Source: Pegea sp. RAD2-039
Taxonomy: Eukaryota > Chordata > Thaliacea > Salpida > Salpidae
Length of the DNA stretch: 64,000 bases
Assembly: GCA_034620365.1 (NCBI GenBank)
Contig: JAQGEQ010000110.1
Coordinates: 248,001 to 312,000, forward strand
Reading direction: 5' to 3'
The notes beneath the pieces were generated by a model, which had not been told where the DNA came from, ran no database searches, and saw only the letters and a program-made list of their open reading frames with translations. How positions within the stretch are numbered: the stretch's first letter is position 1; each line of letters opens with the position of its first letter. Position numbers and translations under genes: made by a program. Below, in pieces: positions 27,001 through 39,170 of the stretch.

Positions 27001-28330
27001 CTAAAATGTAAGAACAAAAAAAGATTTGGATATTGTGAACAAGAAACATAAACATCGTTTCAACCACTGAAGTTTTGTTAATATTTTCAATTAGCATAAA
27101 TACATTTGTTGGTCGCAGAAACGAAAAAAAAACTTTATTCAGAAGACATTGAGAGATAAGAAGTGAAAAGTCAAGCTGATAAAGAAGTATTTTGGAAAAT
27201 TTGATAAAAGCAAATAATTCTTACAACTTAAATAAATAATTGATCGTCAATTTTACTTTTCTTGTCGTAATCGATTTATTTTTCAAGTTGTAACAGATCT
27301 TCTTGAAAGTTTTTGTTTTAAAATCTTATCAAATAAAACGAAAAAAACGTTAAATTTTTTGACAGAAATTTCAGAAAGTTACAAAAGGCATAAAAGTCAA
27401 TATTTAAATAGAGAAAGATTAATAAAAGAAGCAGACCTCTCTTTGTTGCCTTTCCAATTCTCTCATGCGGATTTCACGAGCTTCAATCCTTGCTGCTCTC
27501 TTCAACGCCAGCCTTGCTTCTGCCTGAAATCGACAAATTCAAATTAATCAACATTTTCAGTTCAAATCTAACAAAATACGAAAAGTTTTTATGAAATAAT
27601 TGTTTTGTGTTGAAATAAAATTGAAGATGTGGCTCGGAAATAGGAAATTGAATTGATTAAGTAATTAAAACTAATCTTAAAAAGATTAGAGAAGAATTTC
27701 TTGAATATTTTCTAGATATAAACATCAAGCAAGAATTTGTTTGCTGCCAGCTTCTACTATCATCTTTATCTCAACAAGCAGAATAGTAACTGTAGATTTC
27801 AGACATCATCTTCATCTACTATCTTTATAGGATTGTTACAGGTTCACTTACACACACCTCTCATAATGCACATTAGTTTTGATTATAGTTGAGAGTAATA
27901 TGCGCTGAAATATCTTCACTAATTAGATCAGATGTTTGGTGATACGACCCAATAATCTTGTCGTCAACAGGTTTTATTCCAAACTCCTACATGACCTGGC
28001 TACCAGGGCTGATGAGACACATCTACCCAGAGTACATCATTCCAAAGTTTTCTATCCACTTCAAACTTTCAGTTTGGTTTCTTCAGTCTTTTGCTTCTCC
28101 AAAGTCACCACTAGATGGTGTCAGTACAAATCCAAGTTGGGATTATGTTAATGATTCATAAAATTGGAAAAGTTTTTTTATTCCATTTATACTATTACAT
28201 TTAAATAATTACTTAGAAAAGAAAATCATTATTCTTTAACCTCTTTGGCAATTTGGCTCAGAGTTTCATCTTCCACATGACTCCTCCCAGATCTTCTACG
28301 AGAGGTACTGCTGATGCTGGTGGAAGACAT
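18074..28330 (-). CDS. LRRFIP2: LRRFIP, leucine-rich-repeat Flightless-interacting protein
   Basis: A cytoplasmic coiled-coil adaptor; family members bind Flightless-I and modulate Toll/MyD88 and Wnt signalling. Verified exons (minus): 28330-28241, 27523-27437, 20452-20348, 19776-19606, 19082-18990, 18873-18762, 18713-18555, 18470-18391, 18340-18236, 18181-18074. They join in phase to at least 369 aa. The N-terminal signature [20 protein letters not shown] is diagnostic. The coiled coil includes [31 protein letters not shown]-like sequence, [24 protein letters not shown] and [18 protein letters not shown], ending [13 protein letters not shown]. Candidate extra phase-0 microexons with good splice sites are 26676-26662 (VCGGL) and about 25568-25515 ([18 protein letters not shown]); short ones near 25955 and 25410 are less certain. 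LRRFIP1 versus LRRFIP2 is not resolvable. A separate acidic ORF lies inside the intron 24.1-20.5 kb. Confidence 0.9.
19117..19584 (-). repeat. ~30-bp CCAACCAACTAGTTG minisatellite in an LRRFIP intron
   Basis: Some 15 alternating units built from CCAACCAACTAGTTGCC and AACCAACCAGTAACTAA fill the intron 19083-19605. The core CAACTAGTTG is a perfect palindrome, so single strands could fold into hairpins. Long open frames through it ([10 protein letters not shown] repeats) are a product of the period and are not treated as genes. Confidence 0.9.
20549..24145 (-). CDS. Acidic tandem-repeat protein nested in LRRFIP, frame interrupted
   Basis: Not a recognised family. A real ATG at 24145 opens [19 protein letters not shown]. 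MGNxxSK is a classic N-myristoylation context, followed by a basic stretch. From about residue 115 comes an array of ~27 units of [17 protein letters not shown] (51 bp). Then about 600 aa of Asp/Glu/Ser-rich sequence follow, including about ten [10 protein letters not shown] units (30 bp). The end is non-acidic ([39 protein letters not shown]). The frame is open from 24145 to 23441 and from about 22610 to 20549, but indels in the 51-bp array break it in between. The last 33 codons may be intronic: AAG/GTTGGTTGG after WSVREK gives a phase-0 donor to the LRRFIP exon at 20452. It is therefore either an alternative LRRFIP first exon or an independent nested gene. Confidence 0.5.
21128..21450 (-). 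repeat. 30-bp coding repeat ([10 protein letters not shown])n
   Basis: About ten copies encode the decapeptide on the minus strand. Units vary at synonymous positions and a few replacements ([20 protein letters not shown]). Because the unit lacks stops in several frames, long plus-strand and off-frame minus ORFs appear over it. They are shadows. Confidence 0.88.
22422..23785 (-). repeat. 51-bp coding minisatellite ([17 protein letters not shown])n
   Basis: About 27 units of 17 codons. Variants include K-to-A in NEAKDEE, D-to-G in DKGEE, and N-to-D in DLNED. Irregular units with length changes lie at about 22580 (6-nt loss), 22618 (5-nt loss), 22722 and 22775 (1-nt losses), 23130-23190 and 23410-23445 (degenerate). 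They account for the frame breaks. Confidence 0.9.
24146..27436 (-). other. LRRFIP intronic stretch with candidate microexons
   Basis: AT-rich intron upstream (in transcription sense) of the acidic ORF. It holds the candidate LRRFIP microexons listed under that gene, two TGACGTCA octamers (24911, 25163) and a 20-bp minisatellite. It also contains a C/T-rich patch at 24755-24835 that reads as Ser/Cys/Pro codons but lacks a convincing donor, and a CCCCACCTAGTGGTC word at 26526. Confidence 0.5.
25806..25917 (+). repeat. 20-bp minisatellite in LRRFIP intron
   Basis: Five near-perfect tandem copies of AGACAACTACATCGACAAAC (one copy CATCAAC). Confidence 0.92.
27778..27895 (+). repeat. Dispersed repeat, copy A
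   Basis: Shares with 61305-61425, in the same orientation, a colinear set of words: GCAGAATAGTAACTGT, ATCTTTATAGGATTGTTAC, CTCTCATAATGCACATTAG and TTTTGATTATAGT. The last two are the best conserved. Too short and diverged to classify; probably a non-autonomous mobile element fragment within LRRFIP intron 1. Confidence 0.6.
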
Positions 28331-31300
28331 TTTAATTGAAATCCAGTTGAATGATCAAAACAGGAAATAATTTGGAAATCAAAGTGAAATGGGAATTAAC
28401 AGTTTTCAAAATTTGTTCAATTAATATAATTTAAGCTAATTAAGGAAATCTAACAATAAAGTAATTTTATAATTAGCAAGTATTTAAATTACTTTTTCTT
28501 TACTAAAATATATTCAGTTTTGTCTATTTTAGTCAGTAAATTTATTTCTTAAAATAGTATTTAATATCTAAAAGTTTTATGATAATTCAATGATAATAGA
28601 GTATTCAAAACTTTAAAACATATAGGATCTTAATAAATGCATAAAAGGTTATTGAAAAAAAAAACAATTTATACTCTAAGATAGGAAATCAATTAATTTT
28701 AATATAGGATAAACATATTTGACAACTAATTAGTCACAAAAATAAATTCTCCAGGTAAATTATATAAAAAAATTCCTTAAATATGTAAAGTAAGTATTAC
28801 TAAATATAATTTTGTAATAAATATAATTAATTCAAGCTTTAATAGAATAAATAAAAATTTTAATTTTTAAAAAAAGAAATTAAACTATTAAATTTATTTT
28901 TATCTATCTAAAAAAAGTTTTTTAAATTCTTCACATATTTCATTTTAAAGAAAACTTTATACACATCCAAACAAAATATTAGAAATGATAAAAATTATTA
29001 TTTAAAAGTTAATTTCATAAAGTAACTTCATTCTAAATTACAGTATTTACAAACTCTATATTAATAGATTGTTAAATAGATATTTAAACAAATAACTTTT
29101 GCATAAGAACTTAAGTGACCTTCAATATAACTTACAAGTAAAACATGATGTAAGAATGAATATTTAAGAAATACTCATAGAAAGTTATCTACAAAAAATA
29201 AAAAGTAAGCCTTGTTAGTAAACCAATTCTTTTAGCTTACTACTTGAAATTATTTAACTTTAACCAAATATGGTATAATTTCCAAATAATTGTCGTATCT
29301 TATAATTTTGTTTTATATATGATTAATTTTGTATGTAACAACTAATTCTTAAATTAAGATTAAATAACATTAACAAAATCTCTTTCTATTGTAAACAACT
29401 TTCCCAAAATAAGCATATACTAAAATTTGTGAGTGATTATAATATTCTAAAAACGCAAAACATGGTTTGAAAACTATAAATTCTTAAATATGTGGTGTTT
29501 TCCCATGTGCAAATAATAGACAAAGTTTAAAAAAAGGGCTGAGAATTTATACATTCAAAATTACTAATCGCTGATTTACAAGTAAATAGCTTCAACAACC
29601 ACTTCGCCTTATTTATTTTGCTTTTCACTTTGAAATAATGTGACTTTTAGTACGATGACAGATGCTTTAGGTATTTTTTAAAGTTCAAATGGTTAAAAAC
29701 ACACTTACGAAAATAAAGTGAGTTAGTAAAACTGGATAGTCTTAAGTTTCCAATACAGAATGACCGAATAAGTAGGAAACTTATAATTAATTATTTATTT
29801 CAAAAAGTTTTCAAGTTAAAAACATAGACGGTGAAATTGTCTTTTTAAAATTATAAACATATCTAACTTGATAATGATTTCAAAAGTTCAATTAAAAACC
29901 CAATCCTTTTTTAAATGAAGTTTTCAGACCCAACAATCAATTTTACTGTGTTTTTTTAAATATTCGTGGAATAACAAAATAAATTTTCAGAAATTAATAA
30001 GAGTATTTTGATTTCCTACTATTCAATTAATTTATCATCTTATTATTACCTACTTTTTCTGTTACAGGCAGATTCAAAAACTTTAGTATCTGCTTTTTAC
30101 TTAAGTAGAAACTAATTCGATGCTTTAAATGTATTAAAATTCAATCAAATTTACACAAAATTGTGATTTTTTACATTATAAGAAGCTAAATGTCATATAA
30201 ATCCTAGTTAAGTTGTTTAAAAAAGATAGAAGTTGTAAGAACTTGATTTAGAACAAAACAATTAGCTATGACACTTATGAACAAAAACACAAAATAACAA
30301 ACAATTGTTTTAATTTAACTTTTAACTTTTAATTTTAAATTTTAATTTTGATGTTATAAGATCACAAATAAAATCTTGCCTTACGAACCTTTTTTCATGC
30401 TCATTTTATATACTGACGAAGTTACTTTTTATATCATGTCTTTGGTGAAAGTTGCTGCTTTACATTGATAGGGTACTTCACTGCAGTAAAAACATAAAAG
30501 CCATTGTTCTGCAAAAAGTACAAAATTTAACTTAATCTTTAATTGTTTATTTTTTAGTGGTTTAGATTCAAAAGAACTTTTTTTAAAAACAATTGCTTTA
30601 TCTTATGCTGCCATTGCTAGAAAGATTCGATCTTTATCTATAAACTTAGCAAATAACTAAGAGATAGTTTCATACAGTTTAGCTATGGTTAAAATCAAAA
30701 CGTATCGAAAACAATAAAAAAGGCCTTACTTCACTTATCGACGCTGGTGGGTAACTGAAAAGTGCAGATCACGATTTAATTATTCTAAGCAGCAACTTGA
30801 TTTTTACTAGAAAGGTTGCACACAAAGAAATACCTTTAAACTGTAGTAGATATTTCAATTTAGTGTGAGATTTTCAAACATTTTGTACATTTTTAAGTTA
30901 AGTAAATTTCATCGTATTTACCTATTCTATCTTTTATTTTTACCTATTCACGATTTCACTTTCTGTTTATTTTCTCATTTTAAACTCTTAGAATAATTTG
31001 GTATTGTATTACGTGCTACAAGCTTACGTCATTAAACAGATACAGGGAAAAAACTACAAAATATTATTTTCAAAACCACAAATAAAATTATTTATATATT
31101 GAAAGTTTAACTGTGCTTTGAAGATATTCAGGTGTTATAAAAACTGCTCTAGAAACTGCATTTCAATAATTTCAAGTGTGTTATTTTGCAAAGATTAACA
31201 TTTTATTAAACCAACTTTACAAGGTTAATGATGACATCTTGTAAAAATAAAGAAAACTGAACAGTTTTTTTACTATTCATGCAGCAAAGAAACTTTAAAT

Positions 31301-33590
31301 GTAAAATGAATGGCTATTCAAGTATTAATTTTCGCAAAAATTTTTTCCAAAAATAACCTAGAATGAATCAGAATGTCGACCCTTGAATTGATTATCTATA
31401 ATCCAAGCTTCAGTAAAAATTGAGCTTACTTTTGCTAAATACATGAAGAAAAACTGCTTTAAATTTTATGTTTATTTATCTCTTTGCTTTTATACAATAA
31501 CAATTTAAGTTTGTTATTGAGATATCCACTTTTTAAACATCATCCAGTATGTTTTTCGTACTTTTTTTTGCCATTATACAGAAAATTTATAAGATTATGT
31601 AAAACGTTAAGTCTTAAATAGAAAATGTAGTTGTAAATATTTTATAAATAACAACATAATGAATGAAAATTGCCATAAATATGTACACATGAAATCTTTA
31701 AACAAGTGTCTCATTTGATACGAATTGGTTGTTTATTTTTTATTTTTGCTTTCTCCAATGCATTATAATCTAATCAAAAACTATATTTTAGATAAAAACA
31801 AGAATAAAGTCAAAGTTTAACATGGGTTACTTGAGCTAAAGTTTTTTTTGCTAAACAATATTAATTTAAATTGATAACAGTTACTGGATACATGATAAGT
31901 AACGAAAACCGACAAGTATAAATTTGTTTGTGTTGTTTAAAATGCTTGCAGTAACTTTTTGCTTTTGACTTATATTCAAAAACAAAAATAAATTATTTTC
32001 AATTCTTTATTAATTTCAGTAAGTAATTTTTTATCAACTGAAAAGTTTTCAGATTTATTACTCGAAATAATTTATTATAAAAAGTTTAATTTAGTGGGCG
32101 ATTTTGATTTATTTTTACATCGTTTTTCGACTAAAGGGGCTTAGGCTTTTTGGTTGATTTTCGCATTGTCACTTATCCATAAATAAATATTTTATGAAAT
32201 ATAAGTGTAGAAATAGTCGTAATAAAACAAGAATGAATCAGTGTTTGAAAAGCGCTATAAATATTTGAATAACTATTGATTTATTTTGTATTTTCTAATT
32301 ATACTATTAATTCAAATTAAAATGTTAGTGTTTTGTTTGACATTTTATTATTATTTTCAAAATCACCAAAATTTTTTCTAAATATTACTGCAAAACTAAT
32401 ATAGTTGTGTTTATTTTTAACTGTTTAAGGCTTATACTTATTATAATTTTTAATGATTTTAAACTATTCAGCTTTTTTCTTTGTTTTTATTCTTAAAATT
32501 GAAATTAAGCTTATTTTTTTATTGGTTAAAAAGTTAAAAATTATTATTAAAGTTCATATACATAAGGTATTTTTAACTTTTTGTTTCAAGTTTTACTGTT
32601 ATTGATGCATTATTGAACAATTTGTTATAACTTTATTTATACCTTAGCTATTTTAGTTTTATTCAGAACATTCAATGTAAAATATATCTTAAGATTTTGT
32701 TTTTCTTGTTGTCAGATATGATAAACTTTTATGAATTACTTTTTATTTAGTTTAATTTATGTTTATAATTTTTAGATTATTTTGAATGATTTTTAAATAA
32801 TTTTACTTTCAATATATTTAAAGGCTTTTATAAAAACTATAATCTTTGTTTTCTGATTTTATTATAATTCTTATTAATCATTATTATAATTTATTATTAT
32901 ATCAAATTCTATTTTCTAAATTATCTAATTATATTTTGAATTCTTTAGAATAACAGACATTTACTGGTATATTGGTTGATGGAGTAATTATTTTTTGTTA
33001 ATATTATAAATTGAGTAAAATACTTTTGATCAAATTTGCTTTAAAATTCCCTTTTATATCAAAAATGAACTTTTTGAATTGAAATAATATCTCTAAGTAG
33101 ATATTAAATTTAAATAAATATGTACTTTTAGTTTTAGATTAGTGATATATATTTATATATTTTGCTTTTTAGATAATTTGATATATTATTGAGTTGGCTT
33201 TTTCATGATTTTTTATTAAAGTTAACATTTGATTTTTTATAATATTATGCATTTAGTATAATTTGTTTAGATCATGGTGAATATACACTTGTAGAAAATT
33301 TAAGTTTTTTGTATATTTTATACTTGTTTTTAAACTTATATTTTTCATTTATATATAGTTTTGGTTATTCTGGTGCTTTATATTAAACGTTTTCATTTTA
33401 ATTATTTATGCTTATATAATTCTTATGTATGTTTAAAAATATGTGGTACCTCTTATAAAATATGGAAATACCTGGATAATCTACTAGTACTTATCAATTT
33501 AACTAGTTATACTAATAACTAAACAACATAATTAACAAAAAAGTTTTTTTTTCAAGAGAGTTTGTTAGTTGTCATTTTAAACTTTTCAAT
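28331..33590. other. 5.2-kb AT-rich gene desert
   Basis: Upstream of both LRRFIP (minus) and PSMD7 (plus), so it is a divergent promoter region. I see no ORF, RNA gene or tandem array that stands out from the A/T background, and no TGACGTCA. A possible acceptor (TTTGTTAG, ending 33568) lies 22 nt before the PSMD7 ATG. Confidence 0.55.
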
Positions 33591-34598
33591 ATGACTACAA
33601 CTGGTGGAAAAGCTATAGAAAAAGCTGTAATCCATCCTCTAGTTTTGCTAAGTGTAGTTGATCATTTTAATAGAATTGGAAAAGTTGGTAGTCAAAGTCG
33701 TGTTGTTGGTGTGTTGCTAGGACAATGGAAAATTATAGATGGACAAAAATTTTTGGATATCTCAAACAGTTATGCATTACCATTTGATGAAGATGTTCGA
33801 GATAGAAATGTTTGGTACTTAGATCATGATTACTTAGAAAATATGGCGGCTATGTTTAAAAAAGTTAATGCCCGTGAACAGGTGGTAGGATGGTACCATA
33901 CAGGCCCTAAACTATGCTCTAATGATATTGATATTCATGAATTAATCAAGAGATACAACCCAAATGCTGTTCTTGTGATCATTGATGCTAAACCAAAAGC
34001 TATTGGGCTTCCAACTGAAGCTTATATGTCTATTGAAGAAGTTCATGATGATGGAACTCCAACTAGCAAAACTTTTAAGCATATTCCAAGTGAAATGGAT
34101 GCTGAAGAGGCAGAAGAGGTTGGTGTGGAACATTTGTTGAGAGATATCCATAATGTGACTGTTGGCACTTTATCTCAACGAATTACTAACCAAGTACAAG
34201 GTATTAGAGGTCTTGGTAGTCAGCTTAGAGAAATAAAAGATTATTTAACTAAAGTCAGTATTGGTGAGCTGCCTATTAATCATTCAATTATTTATAACCT
34301 TCAAAACATCTTTAACATTTTACCTGATGTTAATCTGAAAGAGTTTAGTAAATCATTTTATCTGAAAACTAATGATCAGATGTTAGTTGTGTATGTTTCT
34401 GGGCTTATTCGAGCAATTATTGCTTTACACAATTTGATTAACAACAAGGTGTCTACTAGAAATGTTGAAAGAGGGGATGTTGGATCAAAAAAAGTTGATG
34501 ACTCAGGTGATGCTGGAAAAAAGGACTCTAAAACCCAATCTAAGTCCAAGCAGTCTGAGAAAACTGTTAGCAAGCCTGCTGGCAATAAGAAACATTAA
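33591..34598 (+). CDS. PSMD7: 26S proteasome non-ATPase subunit 7 (Rpn8), intronless
   Basis: 335 aa (human PSMD7 is 324). A structural lid subunit that dimerises with the deubiquitinase Rpn11 (PSMD14) in the 19S regulatory particle. The N-terminal MPN domain begins [19 protein letters not shown] and continues with VVGVLLGQW and GWYHTGPKL. In the active MPN+ enzymes the last segment would read HxH; here Gly replaces the second His, as expected for the catalytically dead Rpn8. Family blocks [52 protein letters not shown] and [17 protein letters not shown] are near-identical to vertebrate sequence. The C-terminus is a Lys/Ser-rich tail, as in orthologues. The coding region has no intron. It is very well supported. 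Confidence 0.97.
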   Translation: MTTTGGKAIEKAVIHPLVLLSVVDHFNRIGKVGSQSRVVGVLLGQWKIIDGQKFLDISNSYALPFDEDVRDRNVWYLDHDYLENMAAMFKKVNAREQVVGWYHTGPKLCSNDIDIHELIKRYNPNAVLVIIDAKPKAIGLPTEAYMSIEEVHDDGTPTSKTFKHIPSEMDAEEAEEVGVEHLLRDIHNVTVGTLSQRITNQVQGIRGLGSQLREIKDYLTKVSIGELPINHSIIYNLQNIFNILPDVNLKEFSKSFYLKTNDQMLVVYVSGLIRAIIALHNLINNKVSTRNVERGDVGSKKVDDSGDAGKKDSKTQSKSKQSEKTVSKPAGNKKH

Positions 34599-35178
34599 CG
34601 ATCTGATAGGAAAAGTTTCTGATACCAATATAGTTAGTGGATTGTGTATCTTAGAGTTCTTTTGTCATATTTGAATTTGTCAAGAGCTTCCAGCATTGGA
34701 AATTAATATTTTCTAACAAGGTTATGTTATGTGATAAAAGTTTATGTTATCTTTTGAGCATTTGTAATGTCTCTTGCAAACTTTTGAAGTTTTCTATAAA
34801 TTTCTTTTCTTTTAAGATATATACAATGAATTCTGTTAGAGCGTTTATATCTTAGTTGTTTCTTTGTAAAGAAGCAATTTATTGCTAATTTTAAGTGAGA
34901 ATAACAGAACTGACTTAAAAACTTTAATAATTTAAATATGATTCTGTTATTAAATTTAAGCATTTATTATAAAAATCGATTTATATAGAAAATAAATTTT
35001 TCATCTTGCTAGGTATTTGTATAAACATTAAGTGAGCTTACATTAAAAAACTTGACAATTTTCAAACAAAACTTTTTAGGAATACGTCGCTAACTGATTA
35101 ATTAAATTGAAATTGAGGTAAATGAAATGACTATTTTTTCAGTTGTTTAATTTTAAATGAAACTAGTTTGCAGTTACT
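34599..35178. other. PSMD7 3' region / GPANK1 upstream
   Basis: 580 nt with no gene. AATAAA lies at 34991-34996. A pyrimidine-poor but usable acceptor (AGTTTGCAG, ending 35173) stands only 5 nt before the GPANK1 ATG, and another (TTTTTTCAG) lies some 30 nt further up. Confidence 0.5.
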
Positions 35179-36303
35179 ATGGCAATCAGAATGCATCGAA
35201 GACCTATTGATTTTGTAATGCCACAAGGAGGTGAAGATACAGAACCACCAACAAAGAAGAAGTCGACAGTGACGTCATCGAATCTTTCTGGTGAAGAAGT
35301 CCAGAACATCTACATGAGCATCATCAACAGCACGAGTGAAGAAGATGAGAAGAAGATCGACATCAAAAAGCCTGATATTAAGAGAAAGTTTCAATTGAAG
35401 AAGAGTGCTGAAATAAAGAAGATCTCGATGTCGGCATTCTTTTCTGCTGCACAGAATGGAAATCTACAAATCATCAAAGAGTTTGTTGCAACTCAATCAA
35501 GACTTGTTGATAGAAGAGATGAATTTGGTTGGACAGCTTTAATGATTTCATCACATTGTGGTCATTTGGAAATCGTCAAATTCCTCCTGCGGTCTGGAGC
35601 TACTTGGTATGGCGTGGTGAGTTGCCCCTAAAAGACCCTCAATTAGATCCCAGTGACGTCAGTCCGCTTCACTTGTTGCTAGGAGCAACTACTTGATGTT
35701 TTTATGACAAAGTTTAAATATTTTCAGATGGATCGCGGCGGCAATGACGCATACACGCTCGCGTGCAGTGGAGGACACGCCCAACTCGCTCACTTTCTTC
35801 TTCATCATCGGGAGATTTTATCTCAAGAACGGATTCAACAAATGACCGAAGAAGCTCTTCGCGTGGTGAAACGCGAACGCTTATGGTGTGATGATTGCCA
35901 CAAGCACTTTTACGCGAGCGAACGCGGCGATAAGAAGGGTCACCAGGCAACCATCCCCCATCAACTGTCACAATTAAAGGGCACGCGTCCCCAGAGCCAC
36001 TTCCTCATCAACCACATGAATCGCGGTTATCAGTTGCTACGACAACAAGGCTGGGACGGTGAAAGCGGTCTTGGGCCGCGAAGGGACGGTCGTAAGTTCC
36101 CGGTCAAAACTATTCTTAAGCGTGACCGAGATGGCTTGGGCCTGGACACTAGTCAAGTTGCCAGGGTGACACATTTCCAACCGAATGACGCTTCATCGGT
36201 ATCACGCGTCGCGCGACAAGTGAAGATTGATCAGAGTGTGGCTGAAGAAAAAGAAGAGAAGTTTCGGCTCTTCACTATGGACTTTCGAAGATCTTTCCAC
36301 TGA
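35179..36303 (+). CDS. GPANK1: G-patch and ankyrin-repeat protein (GPANK1-like), 2 exons
   Basis: 337 aa from exons 35179-35616 and 35728-36303 (human GPANK1 356 aa). Order of domains: a Lys/Ser-rich N-terminus, then two ankyrin repeats split by the intron. The first is FFSAAQNGNLQIIKEFV to WTALMISSHCGHLEIVKFLL, and the second is DAYTLACSGGHAQLAHFLL. Next comes a short zinc-binding-like module, WCDDCHKHFYASERGDKKGH. Last is a G-patch, GYQLLRQQGWDGESGLGPRR through FPVKTILKRDRDGLG. G-patch proteins usually activate DEAH-box helicases in RNA processing; the role of GPANK1 itself is little known. Exon 2 is clearly richer in GC and CpG than exon 1. TGACGTCA occurs in exon 1 (35270, encoding VTS) and in the intron (35654). 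Confidence 0.9.
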
Positions 36304-39170
36304 TCTTCTTCCCTAAATCCTTTTTATCATTGCTCTTTCATCATTTACGGAATCTGATTTTTATAAAATTTAAAAAAAAAAAAAAATTTTGAAATTATTC
36401 TAAAAGTTTTTATTTTAATTATTTACAGCCAAAAGTAAGAAAAATTTTGTTAAAAGATCGATTAGTTTTAGAAAATACAATTTAGTTTCCCGTTAAAAAA
36501 ATTTCTTTGTATCTAGGACCTTGATTCTGTCAAAAACTTCTCATTTTCCAGTTTCAATTCTTCATCGAAATCAGCTTCTTTCCAAAGATTCCAGCAATTA
36601 GTTTTGATGTCAAGTTGTTGAATTTTGTTGATTCAACTTTTTGTTGTTATGGTTTCTTTTTATTTGTATAAAAAGTTAGTTTACAATGCTCCATAAAGCT
36701 TTGTAAAGAGGCACGAAAAGCCGATTTAGCAATCAGAAAAATGGTTGAGAAACACCAATATCAGTTAGTTTTCTCCAGATAAACTGTATATTAACTAGTT
36801 GTAAGTTGCCACAGTGATTCCAAATTATTTATTCTAAATTAAAAGCACACAAGCTAGCATATGGGTTAGGTGTTTTGTTACACATTAATTGAAACAGCCT
36901 AAACCTCAGCTACCTTAGTCATCAAGAGTAAGATCTCTAATAAATAGACTACCTGTTCAACCATTTTGTGCCGCTCAGTATTTGAATCAATGTCGTCGGT
37001 ACTCTAGATAAAAGTTCCTCCAGTCATAAACTTTTCTACTTGTTTAAATTGCAATAAAAATGATTTTGATACAATTTTTGGAATACAGGGCAGATAATAT
37101 CGTTAACATATTTTAAACTGTAGAAATATCCCAAGCCTTTTAGTTCATATATTATATTACATTTTTATAGATACAGGGTTCTCAGTCGCTGCCCGCAATA
37201 ACTCTTCGTGCTGCCACCGGGAGACTGTGTACATTGTAACTAAGATAATTTTTTAGCAGTGTCACATTACATTTAGTGTAGTAAAAATAATACTTTAAGA
37301 GAGCTTTACTCAATTGTAAAAGGAGGCTAATAACAGCAGTATACAACAACGAACAACATCACAGTCAGCTACAGAATGAGCTTTTGCATAGCCATTAAAC
37401 GACAATGATAATACATTTACATTGGGTTAAAATATTATACTACTACTTAATTCACTTATATCATGCAAGTAAAAATTTAATCTAATAATACTCAAATAGT
37501 TTGTAGTATATCATTAAAATATTTTTAGGTGCGTTGATTTCTTGCTATGCAATTCTCAAAGATATTTTTGAGTATACTTCTTATTAATAAATATGAAGCC
37601 TTTTCGATTACAAAATTTTGGTTGTCAATCGAAATTGCACTAAAAACTTGTAACTAGAATTTCATAACAAAAACATCTTTTATTTGAGCTTTAAGTTGAT
37701 TGTTACCGTGATAATAACAATCGTTTTTCTTGGTTTACAAATCAGAAGTGAAAATCAGATAAGCCCTTAACAGTTACCAGCAAATCTTCGACCGTCGATT
37801 ACCTTTGAGACTAAATTCTGCCTTTGACAACTCCTGTTATAGATAGTATATTTAGCTGATTATGAAAGAACGATAGCAACCATATTTAAGTCTGAAATCT
37901 CGGCTAAGAACTCCAGCTTATTACTTAATCGTTTACCAAAACTTAGCTTAAGCTGACAAGCATATGTATCCGTTTCATATTTTTATATTCTATTTTTAAG
38001 CTTTCCCATGTCGTAAAGTTTGATATCTTATTATTATTCTGTAAATAAGTAATATCACCTTATAGTTATTTTTACAAAAAAATATTTATTTAATACAGAA
38101 ACTTTATTATTTTTAGCGTCATGATAATTAGTTTCCAAATTGTTGATATTGTTTTAGGTTGTTGACAGCATTCTCTATTGGTTTCTAAATTGTTAATAAA
38201 TATTCAAAACCTACATTTTTGGTGTTTGATTATTTATTTAACTCATGGCACAGATGACAAATTATACAGCTATTCAAACGATCATTAAATGGTTGTAAAA
38301 TGTTCGTAAACTTTGATAGTTGATTTTTTATTATTAAACCATTATATTAAAGCAATTGATTACAAACTTCATAATTTTCTTCCTGTTCTTTTTAACAAAT
38401 TTTTGATTTTACTAAAAAGATATTGGATAGAAAATTTTAGATATTAGTTTTACTTATTTTTTATTTATTAAATCCAGATTACTATATCTTAAAAGTTGTT
38501 GTTCATAAAGTTATGTTTTTGTTTGAAATAAAACTAATTGGTATAATTATTCATTAACTATTATTCATTAGTAATTATATATTAAAATCTACTTTAAATT
38601 TTAGAAAATAAATTAAAATTTATTTATGTTATGGCAGTTATAGGTCAATAAATTTAAAGTATAATTACAACTGTTTACTTATTAAGTAAAATGTTGGTAA
38701 AAAGCTCTTTTTTTAAATTGTAACTTAAATATAAATAAAATATACAGAATTAAATAATTTATTCGAGTATATATAATTATAAATTAAAAAAAAACCGATG
38801 AATAGTTGACAAATAAAATAGAAAATAACTAACTAAAACATTTTTTTAAGTAGTTAAAATAGCTAAGATATTTTCAATAATTACTAACAAATTTTTCTAC
38901 AAAAAGTTTTTCTTAATGATGATATTTTTTAAACTAAAATCTTTCTTTAAAAAAATATATAAACTTTTAAGTAATACTTAGAGGTTTACAAGAAAAAATA
39001 TTAAAAAGCTTATAGTAAGAATAAAAGTGTTGTAATCAATTAAACTTGAAAATTAAAAAAAGAGTTAGTTTTATCAAAGGTTTGCAGTTAGTAAAAATTA
39101 GTTTAAAAAGAAGCTTAACTTTAGGGTTATAGAAACATCACCTAAAAGTGTTATTTATAGTTTGCAAATA
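36304..39170. other. Intergenic region between GPANK1 and the first oxidase
   Basis: AT-rich, with no supported ORF. A GC-richer stretch at about 37165-37390 (contains CTGCCCGCAATAACTC and GCCACCGGGAGACTG) does not match any RNA or element that I recognise; it may be a degraded repeat. An acceptor (GTTATTTATAG, ending 39160) lies 10 nt before the next start codon. Confidence 0.45.

Noticed and set aside
37165..37390. GC-richer stretch as a structured RNA gene
   Set aside because: No recognisable snRNA, tRNA or rRNA signature; noted only as possible degraded repeat.
39162..39170. Upstream non-ATG start for oxidase copy 1
   Set aside because: It would rely on TTG; the ATG at 39171 matches the corresponding start of copy 2 and leaves a short leader after a splice acceptor.
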